Notes: a model not told the origin generated them from the letters alone. A stretch of 64,000 nucleotides of DNA from Cervus elaphus (GCF_910594005.1 NC_057826.1:79341163-79405162), one strand, 5' to 3'; counted from the stretch's first letter, positions 1 to 12,905 are shown. Made by a program: numbers and translations.

Positions 1-99
1 CAGGAGCTCCCCATATGGAAGGAGGGAGAAAGCAAAGTAGGAGGATCTGTGCCCCCCTCCCAGCTCACTGCCTACCCTAGGTCAATACTGGAACTTGCA

Positions 100-316
100 C
101 TCATGCTAAGTCACTTCAGTCCAACTCTTTGAGACTCCATGGACTGTAGCCCGCCAGGCTCCTTTCTCCATGGGATTCTCCAGGCAAGAATACTGGAGTG
201 GGTTGCTGTGCATTCCTCCAGGGGTTCCTCTCAACCCAGGGATTGAACCCATATCTCTTACGTCTCCTACACTGGCAGGCGGATTCTTTACCGCTTGAGC
301 CACCTGGGAAGCCTAT
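100..316 (-). mobile_element. Bov-tA/Bov-A type SINE
   Basis: Full-length ruminant tRNA-derived SINE read in reverse; the head 'ggcttcccaggtgg' lies at the right end. Confidence 0.9.
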
Positions 317-811
317 ACTAGAAAGCATATCTAAAAATGTTATGACTCAAAAAAAAAAATGTTATGACTCAGCATACGACCACCCGCCGGTCTCTCCTTC
401 AAACTCCAATTATACTTAGTCTATACCATCAAAACTCATGACTCGGAGCCATTATGGGTCGGTTATGGCATCTGAGGCATACCAAGAAAAGGAGGGAGCT
501 CTGGTGTTGCTTGGGTCACTGGGACATGGGCCTGGAGCAGCCCCTCCATGAAAGAACTAAGCCCTGAGGCATCTATTATATGTAATGAATTATCTTGTAT
601 CTTTTATGCTTCCAGAATGGTACTAGCTATGTGCCATCCTTGGGAGAACTGAGAAAATAATCATTCTAATAATGTTCTATAGACTTTTATTCTTTCTTAG
701 AACTCCTGTTGAGAAGGCTGACCCAGTAACAAAAGCTGGTCCCGGTAATGCTTTCATCACTCTCTTGGATTCGTCTGGCTCACAGGGTTATATGTGAATG
801 ATCCCATCCAG
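317..811. other. Unique-looking intergenic sequence
   Basis: Nothing recognised beyond a small tandem copy of 'atgttatgactca' around a poly-A run (337-371). Confidence 0.5.
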
Positions 812-925
812 GGGAGTTCCCTGGCCTTCCAGTGGTTAAGACTCAGCACTCTCACTGCCGGGTTCTTGGGCTCAATCCCTGGTTTAGAACTAAGACTCCA
901 CAAGCCACAGGGCGCAGCCAAAATA
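812..925 (+). mobile_element. Ruminant tRNA-type SINE
   Basis: Starts with the 'ggagttccctgg' head and keeps the tRNA-like core. Confidence 0.8.
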
Positions 926-987
926 CAATGATTCCACCACAAACATTAATGTGAATCGGGAAGGGATGTGTTTAAGAATATGGTTAC

Positions 988-1120
988 AGGGGACTTCCAG
1001 TAGTTAAGAATTTGCCTTGCAATGCAAGGGACACCGGTTTGATCCCTGGTCAGGGAACTGAGAGGCCCCACGCCGCAGGTCAGTTGAGCCCCTGCACTCT
1101 GGAGCCCATGTGCCACAATG
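988..1120 (+). mobile_element. Ruminant tRNA-type SINE, whose tail is tandemly duplicated
   Basis: Head 'ggggacttccagtagttaag' and an internal 'tttgatccctgg' box. Its 3' end runs into the 80-bp duplication that follows. Confidence 0.8.
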
Positions 1121-1280
1121 AGAGGTGCTACAACGAAGACCCAATGCAGTCAAATAAATAAAGAAATATTTTAAAATGTAAACATCATGAAGCCTGTGAG
1201 AGAGATGCTACAACGAAGACCCAATGCAGTCAAATAAATAACTGAATATTTTAAAATATAAACATCATGAAGCCTACACC
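1121..1280. repeat. Tandem duplication, two 80-bp units
   Basis: 1121-1200 and 1201-1280 are two copies of a unit from the SINE tail plus flank, with about five mismatches over the first 75 bases of each. Confidence 0.92.
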
Positions 1281-3908
1281 AAAATTTAAAAAAAAAAAAG
1301 ATGGGGGGATAAAAAGCACAGTGAGAGACCATGGCAAAATAACCAGAGAAGCCCCCAAGAAGTGCACACCTGGGTCTTCTAATGGCCTTGTATCTTGCCT
1401 CTGACCATTCAACTAGCCAAACCCATCCAATTTTAACAGAAGATGAGTGAAGAATTAAACCTGTTTTCATCTCTGAGCAGGATCCCCTTTGCAGGGTCCA
1501 TTCTCTGGAATTATCTCCACATAAACCCCTACCCTCAGCCACAGGCTGAGCCCAGTGAGAAGATGGGGACTAAGTCCCATGACATGAGGAGGGGGTGGGG
1601 CACAGAGGCAAGATGCATATCACCTGCCTTGTGTCTCCAAGGTTCCACCACCTGGAAGGGGAGAGCCTCCCTATGGGGGAGATGCAATGGGAAGGGTGGG
1701 AAGGAGGTACAGATAAATAACACTTAGCTGAGCACTTTTTTAAACTCTTGTTTTCTAACTGTTTCATTGACGTGTCCAATCTCTGCAGCTAGGTTGTAAA
1801 TTCCTGAGTGCAAGGACTAAGTTTACGCTGTAAATCTTTCATCTCCTACAGCGTTCAGCCCAGTTGCTTCTCCTGCAGATGCTTCATCAGCATACTGTTG
1901 ATTAATTAGCATCCACTTTGGGGGGAAAAAAAAATGGTGCCTCCTTGAAACAATTACAGTGTAAGGTTTATTCAAAAGTATTGGATGAATATGATAAGGT
2001 TTAAAACATTGAATACTTGTGCGCTATGAGCCAAGGATCTCCCCACATCACCCCACACTGGGTCTCAAAGGAGCCACCCACCCCACCCTGGACATCAGCC
2101 AGAGAAGCCTGCATGAGGGAGAAGCTCATCACAGCTGAAATTGAGCAGAGCTTCCCTTGCAGACAGAGCCCCAAGACTTCTTTCTCATGTAACTTTCTAG
2201 GATTAGCAGGCCACATAGAAACTGAGGACAAAACTGACCCCATCCCACCCCCTCTTCCTTTCACTTCTGCTCTGCTACGGACAGTCAAAGGTTTCTCTCA
2301 CCCACCCCCGTGTGAACACCCCTTTGTTGCTGGACTTCAAAGTCTCACCAACAGTTCAAGCTTGCTACCCTCGGGAATCAGTGTGTACTGCCTGCACCCC
2401 CCACCACACACACACACCCCCGGGACTCAGCTCAGCCTCTGAATGAGGCGGGGGAGTGGCACTCCTCCATAGCCTTCAAGTCTGTGAGATCTGACTGCCC
2501 ACTTCATGCTGAGTCCCAGTGGGCCCTGAGCCCCATGTGACTCTCAAATTGGTCAGCCAGGAGTTTGGACAGTCAACACTTCGGGTGGGAGGGGGAATGT
2601 GGTAATGACTCTCAGACTCCAAATTCACATGAAGTTGATTTAGTCTCAAGCCAGTGGACTCAGTTTGTGCGGGAAACAGGCAAATGATGAGAAAACAGGC
2701 CAGTGATGAGAAAAGGCTGTCTGCAATCCTTACCTCCTTCCTAGAGTAACAGTCAGAAGGCAGTGGAGTGAATGTGGACTCAGGAGAGAACAGAGGGTCC
2801 TCCAGCCAGACCTTGACCCTGCTGGTGAGCACCCACTCCCCACACTGTAGCACACCTTTGGGTGACCAGAATGTCACGTCTACCAGAAAGCATGGCTCTT
2901 CCCCGGAACAACACTAGAGACCCTATGAATTCTTAACTCACTACGTCTCTATCCTAAACTTGATGAGCCAAGGTCACCTTCTTTTTTCCTTAATCATTCT
3001 GCTAGATTTTCCACATATCCTCATTATTTTCTAAACATGGAACCAATCCTAAATCATTTGTACTGGCAAATAAAATCTCCAGCTGGTACCATGAGGCAGG
3101 GCTCCCAGAATTTTCCTGGGAAAATGGGTGTTTTGCGCTCACCTCTGCATTGCCTTCCAGAATTCATCACCACCATATTTTGGGGACTGGGGCTCTCTGC
3201 CTTCCACTCATGGCCTCCAGTGAATTCTGGCAGCCAGGCTTGCCCCAGGTTCCTGCGGATTTGACTGACAGCCTTGCCTGACCACTTGGCTAGGTCTCAT
3301 TCATTGTTACTGAGCATGTGATGTGTTCTCTGCCCTTCCTTTAGCTGCACTGACTTTGGGGGTAAATATAGAGCAATTCTGAACACCCCACTTTCCCCAT
3401 TCAAGCCAAGCCTAGAACCAGGGCTCTGGGGTGGCCACCCTGCCACATACGAGGTCAGGCACACCATCTGGCTCTGCTACAAGACAAACTTGTTCTTCCT
3501 GTTTCTGCCAGTTGGCAAAAAATTAATAATCAATCATCATGACCTTTATATCACATTTATCAACCTTAGCAAACAGAAATCTGGACTTTGAAAGCTGTTT
3601 GGCAAGCTTGACTGCCCAGAGAAGTTCAAAGAACAGCCTAGTCAATTGTTTCATAGTTGATGGCATTCTCTAGACCCATGACTAAAGCATTTTTTATTCA
3701 GTACATTTTAAGTCGCTGTACTCACACAGGCATTAAGATCTGGAATCTGACCTGCAGTTCCGATCCTGGGGTGTCCAAGAAACTTTTCAGCTCAGAGAAC
3801 CACACAGAAATAGAGAGATAGTATAATGTGGTAAAAGACAGTCACTTTCGCACTTTCTAGCTGCATAGTGGTTGATGCATGTTAAATGGCAACACAGATA
3901 GATAGACG
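1281..3908. other. Intergenic sequence without a recognisable gene
   Basis: Mostly unique. Part of 1740-1910 resembles an old L2/MIR-type remnant. Short open frames exist (the longest, 141 codons at 2017-2442) but lack protein-like features and splice context. Confidence 0.5.
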
Positions 3909-3931
3909 CACACACACACACACACACACAC
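3909..3931. repeat. (CA)n microsatellite
   Basis: Perfect dinucleotide run of 23 bases. Confidence 0.95.
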
Positions 3932-3959
3932 TTCCACATAAGTGAAACAAAAGTTTCTT

Positions 3960-4332
3960 GAGGGACTTCCTTGGTGATTCAATGAAGAGTTCAACTCTTA
4001 ACACTTAAGAACCTAGCATGAAAAAGTGTTAGTCACCTAATCATGTCCGACTCTATGCGACCCCATGGATGTAGGATGGCAGGCTCCTCTGTCCATGAAA
4101 TTCTCCAGGCAAGAATATTGGATTCTTGCCATTCCCCTCTCCAGGGGATCTTCCCCACCCAGGGATCAAACCTGGGTCTCCTGCATTGCAGGCAGATTCT
4201 TTACCATCTGAGCGACCCAGAAGCTCAAGAATTAGCATGTCACAACTAAAAAAAAAAAAAAAAGTTCCTTCATGCCACAACTAAAGATCTCACAAGCCAC
4301 AACTAAGACCCGACGCAGCCAACAAATACATG
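3960..4332 (+). mobile_element. Ruminant SINE split by a second SINE
   Basis: The head 'agggacttccttggtgattc' is at the left. The body resumes near 4268 with 'catgccacaactaaagatc...cgcagccaacaaata'. The inner element occupies about 4023-4235. Confidence 0.75.
4023..4235 (-). mobile_element. Inner Bov-tA/Bov-A type SINE
   Basis: Reverse-oriented full-length element inserted in the SINE at 3960-4332. Confidence 0.88.
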
Positions 4333-4732
4333 GTTTTTTTTTTAAGTTTCTTGAAACAATACTGCCTTAGAGGAAGAGGCATGTGAAAGTAATTTACTAG
4401 GAAATGTTTCCAGGGGAAAGAGTTAGAGGAATGAGGAAGCTGGACCAGGAAGGGGGCAAGTAAGGGTGCTACATCAAGCTAAATCACACAGAGGGTAATT
4501 TTGACTCATTCCCTAAGGGGACTTCAGGGAGCATTGTGGGTCACACCTCAAAATCATCCCAATGATAGGGCAGTAGAGCTGCGTACGTCCCAGTGCCCGG
4601 CATTATCATCAGCCAAGGGCCACCCACATTGGCATTCAGTTGGCACACACAGAGAGGGTAAAGCGACTGACACTAACACGATATTGTAAGTCAACTACAC
4701 GTCCATAAATTTTTTTTTAAAGATTCTCTCTA

Positions 4733-4852
4733 GGAATTCCCTGGTGGTCCAGTGGTTAGGACTCTGTGCTTCCACTGCAGGGAGCCTGGGTTCAGTCCCT
4801 GGTGGGGGAACTAAGATCCTGCAAGCCTCTCACTTTGGCCAGGAAAAAAAAA
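4733..4852 (+). mobile_element. Ruminant tRNA-type SINE
   Basis: Head 'ggaattccctggtggtccag', tRNA-like core and an A-rich tail at 4843-4854. Confidence 0.88.
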
Positions 4853-5225
4853 AAGGATTCTCTCCTACATCAAACTCTAAAAAAGTTTAAAGAAAAAAAA
4901 TAGGTAAGAATGACCCCAGGTGGCAAGGGCAGAGAAGGGACAGGACCTGCTCCAAACACCCTAACCATGAGTGATCATCTGTGATGTTTTCTATTCTGGT
5001 TTTGTTTTGTCTAGTTCTTTAACTTTTTGTCTGTGGATTCGAATCTCAGTGCAGCCACTTATGAGCCGCTGTTTAACCTGTTTGAGGTTTTGCCTCATTC
5101 CTAAAATGTGAATAACAATATCAACTTTCCTCACTGTGATGAAAATAGGAATCAATATAGATACCCCTAACAGATAATAGGTGCTCCACCTGGAGCTGTT
5201 ATGATTCATAAATGTATCCTGAAGG

Positions 5226-5369
5226 GGACTTCCCTCTTCCCTGGTGGTACAATGATTAGGACTCAGACCTTCCACTTCAGGAGACATGAGTTCAATCCCT
5301 GGTCAGGGAAATAAGATCCTGAAAGTCACACGGCATGTCTGAAAATTAAAAATAAATAAATAAATAAAT
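5226..5369 (+). mobile_element. Ruminant tRNA-type SINE with (AAAT)n tail
   Basis: Begins 'ggacttccctcttccctggtgg' and ends in five aaat repeats. Confidence 0.85.
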
Positions 5370-5654
5370 GTATCCTCAAAATTCCTGGGGAAAATAATAC
5401 CAAAACATCTGTATGCTCTTGACCATATGCAAGACAGGCGTGTATAAAAACACAAATGCGCACCTTGCTAAAGATTAAAAAAGGCATCTACACAAATCTT
5501 CACCCCCCCCTGCCTCCACGCCTTAGTGCTTTATTCCCTTTGACTGCTGCTGCTCATCGTTCAAGTTATGTCTTACAAGTTCCTCTTTCATGAAGCTTTC
5601 CCAGACCACTGCAACTGAAAACTCTCCTTCCTCTGAATTGCCATGGTGTTCTAT

Positions 5655-6690
5655 TTGAAATTATTTTTTTATTGGAGTACAACTGATTTACAATGTTGTA
5701 TTGGTTTCTGGTGTATCAGCCATATGTATCCAGGTATGCCCTGCCCCTTGAGCCTCCCTTCCAGCCTCCCTTCCACCCATCTGGGTCGCCCAGAGCACCA
5801 AGCTGAGCTCCCCGTGCTATACATCAGCTTCCCACTAGCTGTCTGTTTCACACACGGTGGCATACATGTCAGTGCTATTCTCTCATTTTATGCCCCTCCT
5901 CTCCGTCCTATGTCCGCAAGTCCATTCTCTATGACTATGCTTCTGTTGCGGCTCTGCAAACAGGATCATCAGTACCATTTTTCTAGATTCCATATATATA
6001 CATTAATATACGATAATTGTTTTCTCTTTCTGACTTACTTCACCCTATATGACAGACTCTAGGCTCATCCACATCTCCTCAACTGACTCAATTCTGCTCC
6101 TTTTTATGGCTGAGTAATATTCCATTGGGCTTCCCTGCTGGCTCAGTGGTAAAGAATCCACCTGCCAATGCAGGAGACACAGATTCCATCCCTAGATCAG
6201 GAAGATCCTCTGGAGAAGCAAATGGCAACCCACACCAGTATTCTTGCCTGGGAAATCCCATGGACAGAGGAGCCTGGCAGGCTATAGTCCATAGGGTCAC
6301 AAGAGAGTCAGACACGACTCTGTGACTAACCAACAACAACAACAAATATTCCATTGTATATATGTAATAAATCTTTTTTATCAATTTCTCTGTTGACGGA
6401 CATTTAGGTTGCTTCCATGTCCTGGCTATGGTCATGAACATTGGAATACATGTGTCTTTTTGAGTTATGGTTTTCTCAGAGTGTATGCCCAGCAGTGGGA
6501 TTGCTGGGTCATATGGTAGTTCTGTGTTTAGTCTTCTAAGGAACCTCCACACTGTTCTCCACTGTAGCTATACCAATTAAATTGCCACCAACAGTGTAGG
6601 CGGGTTCCCTTTTCCCCACATTCTCTCCAGTATTTATTGTTTGTAGATTTCTTTTTATGATGACCATTCTGTTGAAATTAACTTATGAAA
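5655..6690 (-). mobile_element. L1 LINE 3' end, interrupted by a SINE
   Basis: L1 3'UTR (5655 to about 6110) and the C-terminal end of ORF2 (about 6350-6552 on the - strand, encoding a recognisable [13 protein letters not shown] segment). The SINE at 6128-6344 splits it. Confidence 0.8.
6128..6344 (+). mobile_element. Bov-tA/Bov-A type SINE inserted in an L1
   Basis: Full-length element flanked by a 12-bp perfect direct repeat, aatattccattg (6116-6127 and 6345-6356), that is single-copy L1 sequence. Confidence 0.93.
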
Positions 6691-8715
6691 CTTTTTCCAC
6701 TTTCCTTTTACCTCTTTGCAACATCTATTAAAATCCTGGTATGGGAACAGATAGAGAAATCAATGGAATGAAACAGAATCCAGAAGACTCCAATAACGTA
6801 TGGGAATAATAAAAATAATAAAGGCATAGAGGGATAATGCAAACAGTGCTGAAATAACTGATTAACCATTTGGGAAAAAAATTAAAATGGATCTCTATGT
6901 CACTTCTCATACAAGAGCAAGTATCAGAGTTTAACAGAGACACACACACACAAAACCACATTCAATAGCTACAGAAAAATATGAGTAAATTTTTTATATT
7001 TTTGGAGTAAATAAGGTCTTTCTAAACATGATCTAAAACTCAGAAGCCATAAAAGAAAAGATGAATAAATTTGATTCTATAAAAATTTAAAGCACCTATC
7101 TAAAATTTAAAAAACATAAACCCAAAAGTCAAACTGGGAAAAATATTTGCCACATATGGCAGTCAAATGGTTAATTTCCTTTCATGAAGCATTTATAAGA
7201 AAAAATGAAGAAACAAATCAGTTCAGTTGTGTCCGATTCCTCGAGACCCCATGGACTGCAGCACACCAGGCTTCCCTGTCTATCACCAACTCCCAGAGCT
7301 TGCTCAAACTCACGTCCATTGAGTTGATGATGCCATCTAACCATTTCATCCTCTGTCGTCCCCTTCTCCTCCTGCCTTCAGTCTTGCCAAGCATCAGGCT
7401 CTTTTCCAAGGAGTCAGTTCTTCGCATCAGGTGGCCAAAGTATTGGAGTTTCAGCTTCAGCATCAGTTCTTCCAATGAATATTCAGGACTGATTTCCTTT
7501 AGGATGGACTGGTTGGATCTCCTTGCTGTCCAAGGGACTCTCAAGAGCCTTCTCCAACACCACAGTTCAAAAGCATCAATTCTTCGGTGCTCAGCTTGCT
7601 TTATAGTCCAACTCGCACATCTGTACGTGACTACTGGAAAAACCATAGCTTTGATTAGACAGACCTTTGTCGGCAAAGTAATGTCTCTGCTTTTTAATAT
7701 GCTGTCTAGGTTGATCATAGCTTTTCTTCCAAGGAGTAAGCGTCTTTTAATTTCATGGCTGCAGTCACCATCTGCAGTGATTTTGGAACCCGAGAAAATA
7801 AAGTCTGTCACTGTTTCCATTGTTTCCCCATCTGTTTGCCATGAAGTGATGGGACTGGATGCCATGATCTTAGTTTGTTGAGTGTTGAGTTTTAAGCCAG
7901 CTTTTTCACTCTCCTCTTTCACTTTCATCAAGAGACTCTTTAGTTCCTCTTCATTTTCTGACATAAGAGTGGTGTCATCTGCATATCTGAGGTTATTGAT
8001 ATTTCTCCTGGCAATCTTGACTCCAGCTTGTGCTTCATCCAGTGCAGCATTTCTCATGATGTACTCTGCATATAAGTTAAATAAGCAGGCTGACAATATA
8101 CAGCCTTGACGTACTGCTTTCCCAATTTGGAACCAGTCCGTTGTTTCATGTCTGGTTCTAACTGTTGCTTCTTGACCTGCGTACAGATTTCTCAGTAGGC
8201 AGGTAAGGTGGTCTGGTATTCTCATTAAGAATTTTCCACAGTTTCAAAAAAAAAAAGAATTTCCCACAGTTTCTTGTAATCCACAAAGTCAAAGGCTTTG
8301 GCGTAATCAATAAAGCAGAGGTAGATGTCTTTCTGCAACTCTCTTGCTTTTTCTATGATCCAGTGGATGTTGGCAATTTGGTCTCTGGTTCCTCTGCCTT
8401 TTCTAAATACAGCTTGAACATCTGGAAGTTCATGGTTCATGTACTGTTGAAGCCTGGCTTGGAGAATTTTGAGCATTACTTTGCTAGCGTGTAAAATGAG
8501 TGCAATTGTGTGGTAGTTTGAACATTCTTTGGCATTGCTTTCTTTGGGATTGGAATGAAAACTGACCTTCTCCAGTCCTGTGGCTACTGCTGAGGTTTCC
8601 AAATTTGCTGGCATATTGAGTACAGCACTTTCACAGCATCACCTTTTAGGATTTGAAATAGCTCAACTGGAATTCCATCACCTCCACTACCTTTGTTCAT
8701 AGTGATGCTTCCTAA

Positions 8716-9251
8716 TGTTGTCGCCAAGCATTCAGGGAAACAAACTCACTCAGAAGGGCAATGCAGATAGTGGAGTGCAATTGATTACACCGGCAGGCCC
8801 AAGGCAGAGTCTCCTCTTAGCCAAGGACCCTGACCAGTTTTTGTGAAAACTTTATATACTCTAAGTGTATGTGCCCAAACCCACCTCCCCAAATTCCCTG
8901 AAACTAGTCTGAACAAAGGAAAAGAAAGATACAATCAAAGTTAACCCGTGATTCATAGCCTTAAGCCTAGGTAGTTAACAGTGGGCAATTATCAATAGGC
9001 CTATGGTCATACCCCAATAAGCATAATACAATTTATGATTTTATTTGGTTACACAGGTAATTAGGGTATTCTTTTAGGCGATGGGGAGTCTAGGTACGAG
9101 CCCTGGGGCTCTTCCGTGGAGGGGAGGGCGGTCTGGTTTTCCAGTTGGCATATAATTTTCATAGATACTGGGCATATAGCTCAAAGTCCACAGTCTGGCC
9201 CAAGATGGAGACCTGCTTTCAAGATGGAGCCTGTTCTGTATGTTTCCTTCA
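8716..9251 (-). repeat. 3' LTR of the provirus
   Basis: Partner of the LTR at 15465-15999. On the - strand a TATA-like box (tatataaa) sits at 8851-8858. The outer end abuts the ctaa duplication, and the inner end abuts a purine-rich tract. Confidence 0.92.
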
Positions 9252-9263
9252 TTCCACCCTCTT
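9252..9263 (-). other. Polypurine tract beside the 3' LTR
   Basis: The - strand reads aagagggtggaa directly before the LTR's TG. This is the expected position and composition for plus-strand priming. Confidence 0.65.
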
Positions 9264-9293
9264 GATGCTCTTAACTCATAGTATGAGCATCAC

Positions 9294-10710
9294 TCATAGG
9301 GATTTATTGCACCCTGGCTTCTGACTGCCAATTTGGGAGAACGACACCAACCTTTGGGTTACAAAGTTCATAATACATTGTAAAATGCAGGGTCCACAAA
9401 GCAGAACTATCAAGGCAACTATAACAATGGTAAATATAGTTTTCCACCAATCACCCTTCATCCAAGATAGGACCAAAGTCCACAAAGGAATGTTTTCCTT
9501 TGACATTGCTTTTACCTGGTTTTTCATGTCATCTAAAGCAGCATATACATTGCCAGATAAATCAGGAATATGTACACAACATTCAACCTTAATTACACCA
9601 CAGGCCCCACCTTGAGCAGCTGTGAGCATGTCCAAAGCCATTCTATTTTGAATTACTGCTTTTCTCATTTGGATTTTTCTTCATTTAAGGCTTGGATGGC
9701 TTTAGCGCTATCTAGGAGGGTCTGTTTTGTGAAATTAGTCAAGGCTTCTACTTTAATCATGATATCTGCTGTCCCTTTAAAAGGTACGATTAAGGCAGCA
9801 ATATACTCATACCACTGAAACACAGACCTTGTCCACCTAGCATGTAAATAAGGTAGATTTACCGGGGCCTGTTGTAGGTTAGGCTTTATGCTGCCATGGG
9901 CAAAGGCAAATCCCAGTGTGCAACGGCCTACCCAGGTGATTGGTAACCAAGGCCAGAGGTTAGGCCCACAAAGCCATTGGGTTCCACTGGGCACCACCCA
10001 GTGGATTCCAGGGTTATATTTCCAATCAGAGCCTGGCCAGTGGATGGACTGGTTGGGGTGGTATGTACCTCGAATGTTCATTTACATTGTTCGGGGGATA
10101 GATACCTCATGTATTTTAGTTCTTTTGGGTCTAATGGATGGTCACCAAACCCTACCCTTTGTTCTTTTTGTTCCCAGCATATAGCGGTGGGAGTAATTAA
10201 TTGACCCTTTTCTGGGGTCATCCAGAAATATTCATCCCAGGCTTGGTAGAATTGTTCAACATACCTAGAGGCCTATCCTCCTTTGCTGGACAGGGAGCTT
10301 TTTCCCTTTTTGTTCTTTTAATATGAGGTATAGGCTTTTGTTACTTCTATGAAGCTGGTGTTTACATCAACTGTAACCCCAGGACCCAAGTCTATTGACT
10401 GTAGATCTGGCTTACACCAAGAGAGCAGGGAGAGATTATGATTGACAAGAGAAAGGAAAGTCTCTTTTCGTCGTCCCAGAAAAGAGCAGAGTGGTTTAAA
10501 ATCTCCTTGGTGGAGTGGTGACACCCACCAAGGAAGTCCATCCGTCACAGACAGAGGCATAGCCCCACATACGCAGCAGTTAGAGGTGTTGTGGAAGTCC
10601 GCGTAGGAATGTGTCCATGAGATGAAAACATTGTCCTGAGTTGAAATGGAAGTTAAATTCAAAATCACATTGATAAGGCCAAGCAGCAGGAGTTGATTAT
10701 GCGGCTTCAT
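9294..10710 (-). pseudogene. env: env remnant (surface and transmembrane subunits)
   Basis: 10710-10318 starts with a hydrophobic signal peptide and surface-subunit sequence with a CCVC cluster. About 240 bases without a usable frame follow. Then 10081-9665 gives the surface C-terminus and fusion region, and 9668-9294 the transmembrane subunit after a frameshift. The transmembrane part has the heptad and immunosuppressive-type region ending in a CX6CC motif and a hydrophobic anchor near its end. Not translatable as one protein. Confidence 0.85.
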
Positions 10711-10773
10711 CCTGAAGGGGCTCGTTCAGGATCTTCTTTTCCTTATTCTTCTTAAGGATGATCTTAGTCTCTC

Positions 10774-11967
10774 TCAAGGGTCAGTGGGGTCCCTCTGTGC
10801 AGTCCACTCAGCGTTTTCTGGGTCTGCGTGGTATGCTCTCTTCATCCTCATGTGGATCCAGGGAGTGACACCTGCAACTTTAACTGCAGTAAGGGTGCCT
10901 AGAACAACAGTATATGGACCCTTCCGCTGTGGGGCCAAGGAGTCCTGTTTCCAGTCCTTGTTGCACACCTGATCCCCAGCACAAATTTGTGAATCTGTTC
11001 CCCTAGGGGGAACAGCACCCTTTCTTGTACAAACTTAGTTCCCTGATTTATTACCTTACCCAGTTGTTCCATCTGCTGTGAAAGCTCATCTCCCCTTACC
11101 TGAGGCAAGTTTGTTGACACCTGTTTTATTATGGGAGGGGCCTCCCATACACAATTTCATGAAGAGAATAACCATGGGACCGTGGGGTCATCCTGAGTCT
11201 GAGACAAGTCCACCCAGGAGCATTCAGTCTCTAAGATCCACTTGGAGAGTCTCTTTAAGTGTCCGGTTGGTTCCTTCCACCATCCCAGAACTCCGGGGCC
11301 TGTATGCTGTATGTAATTTCCACTTGATGTTTAAAGTTTTGCTTACTTGTTGTACTAAATCAGCTATGTAAGCTGGGTCATTGTCCAATCCAATGCTGGT
11401 AGGAAATCCAAATCTGGGAACCATCACCTTAAGCAGGCACTGGGCTACTTCTGATGCTCTTTCAGTCCGGGTAGAAAAAGCTTCCACCCAACCCGAGAAC
11501 GTACACATCATGACCAGCAGGTAACGGTAGTGTCAGTGAGGTTTCATTTCAGTGAACTCCACTTCCAGGTGTTCAAAGGGCAGTGTGCATTTTAGCTGAA
11601 TCCCTGGAGGTTTCTGTCTGTGCCGAGAGGCAGCATTGACCTGTGAGCAGGCAGTGCAGTTCTGAGATTCTGTCCTGCATAGGGAAGGGAGGCGGGGAAC
11701 CAAGAAATATTTTTGAATTAGCTCTTCCAGTTTATCATGGACTAGGTGGGTCGCTTGGTGTGTTTGGCTAACCAGAGTGGGTGCCAGCTCCTCCACTACC
11801 AATAATTTGCCACTTGACCATTCCCACCATCCCTTTTCAGCCTTGATGGCCCCTTCTGCTTTGGCTAGTTGGTTTGGGGCTTCAATGTATTTTGGAGAGT
11901 CCAGCGTTAGCTCAGGCAGCCCTGCCAATATGAGAGCTTTAATGGCAGCTTCACTTGTCACTCCCAA
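10774..11967 (-). pseudogene. pol: pol remnant: integrase
   Basis: Frame 11967-11533 carries the HHCC zinc-binding N-terminus (two His, then C-x2-C) and stops at the start of the catalytic core, where the first acidic residue reads Glu (VEFTE) instead of the usual Asp. The core continues at 11511-11224 with LDND (second Asp) and the final Glu (GMVEG). The C-terminal domain follows in 11120-10774. Integrase is broken in at least two places. Confidence 0.85.
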
Positions 11968-12087
11968 GCCCTCGGCTGCTGTTTGGCAGTCTCATCTGCC
12001 AGTCTGTTCCCTGAGCCTGGGGTGTATCCTCTTTTTGATGTCCTCAGCAGTGTATGACTGCAACCCTTTCTGGTTCCCAGGCAGCAC

Positions 12088-12905
12088 CTAATAGGGTCTT
12101 AATTTCTTCCTTTTTTTTTTTTTTAATTTTTTTTTTTCTTCCTTATGTTTAATATCTTTTTCACTAGCTATCAAAAGGCCTCTTTCCTTATACAGAGCCC
12201 CGTGTACATGTAGTGTGGCAAAAGCATACCCGGAGTCTGAGTAAATGTTTGTCTTCTTACCTTTTGACAGCTGGAAGGCCCAGATTAGAGCATACATTTC
12301 CGCCCGTTGAGCAGACCATGTGATGGCAGAGAGCTAGCCTCAACGATGGTTTCTTCCATGACTACTGCATATCCCGACAGTCGTTGTTGTTGATTCACCA
12401 GGCTGATGCCATTGGTGTACAGGACCAAATCTGGGTCCAGAATTGGCTGATCTCTCAAGTCAGGTCTGCTGGCATATTTCCTTGCAATCATGTGAGGGCC
12501 CACCTCCTCCCACAGGAAGGAGAGTGGCCAGATTCAGGGCCTGATAAGGCTCAATAGTAACATGGGGGTTCTCACATAACAGTCCCTGGTATTGAGTAAT
12601 CCGGGATGTTGACAGCCATTTATGGGGGTCGCCTCGCAGAAGAGTGTTGACCTCATATGGGACTTTTACGATCAAATCTTGGCCCAAAGTCAGCTTGGTT
12701 GCCTCCTGGACCAGTCAGGCAAACACAGAAACTGCCCATAAGCATCCCTGCCACCCAGGGGCAACACTGTCCAGCCATTTCAGGAGATAAGCCAGGGGTC
12801 TGTCCCATGTCCCCATAGTCTTTGGACAACACCCCCATAGCCACCTTGTCCTTTTCAGTCACTTAAAAAGTAAACAGCTTAGCAGGATCTGGCAGGCCCA
12901 AGGCA
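12088..12905 (-). pseudogene. pol: pol remnant: RT connection and RNase H
   Basis: The connection segment (about 12905-12460) and RNase H (12503-12088) are spread over at least two frames. The first RNase H metal-binding position, normally Asp in a YTDG box, reads Asn here (LYTNG). The later Asp (IYSDS) is kept. A T-rich run at 12109-12140 (A-rich on the coding strand) interrupts the sequence before integrase. Confidence 0.8.

Noticed and set aside
2017..2442. 141-codon open frame on the + strand
   Set aside because: Overlaps another open frame, low-complexity Pro/His ending, no domain, no splice or promoter context.
7147..7881. 244-codon + strand open frame
   Set aside because: Antisense shadow of the BovB reverse transcriptase on the - strand.
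9040..9045. AATAAA on the - strand in the 3' LTR as the proviral poly(A) signal
   Set aside because: It lies upstream of the TATA-like box in proviral direction, so it would be in U3, not R.
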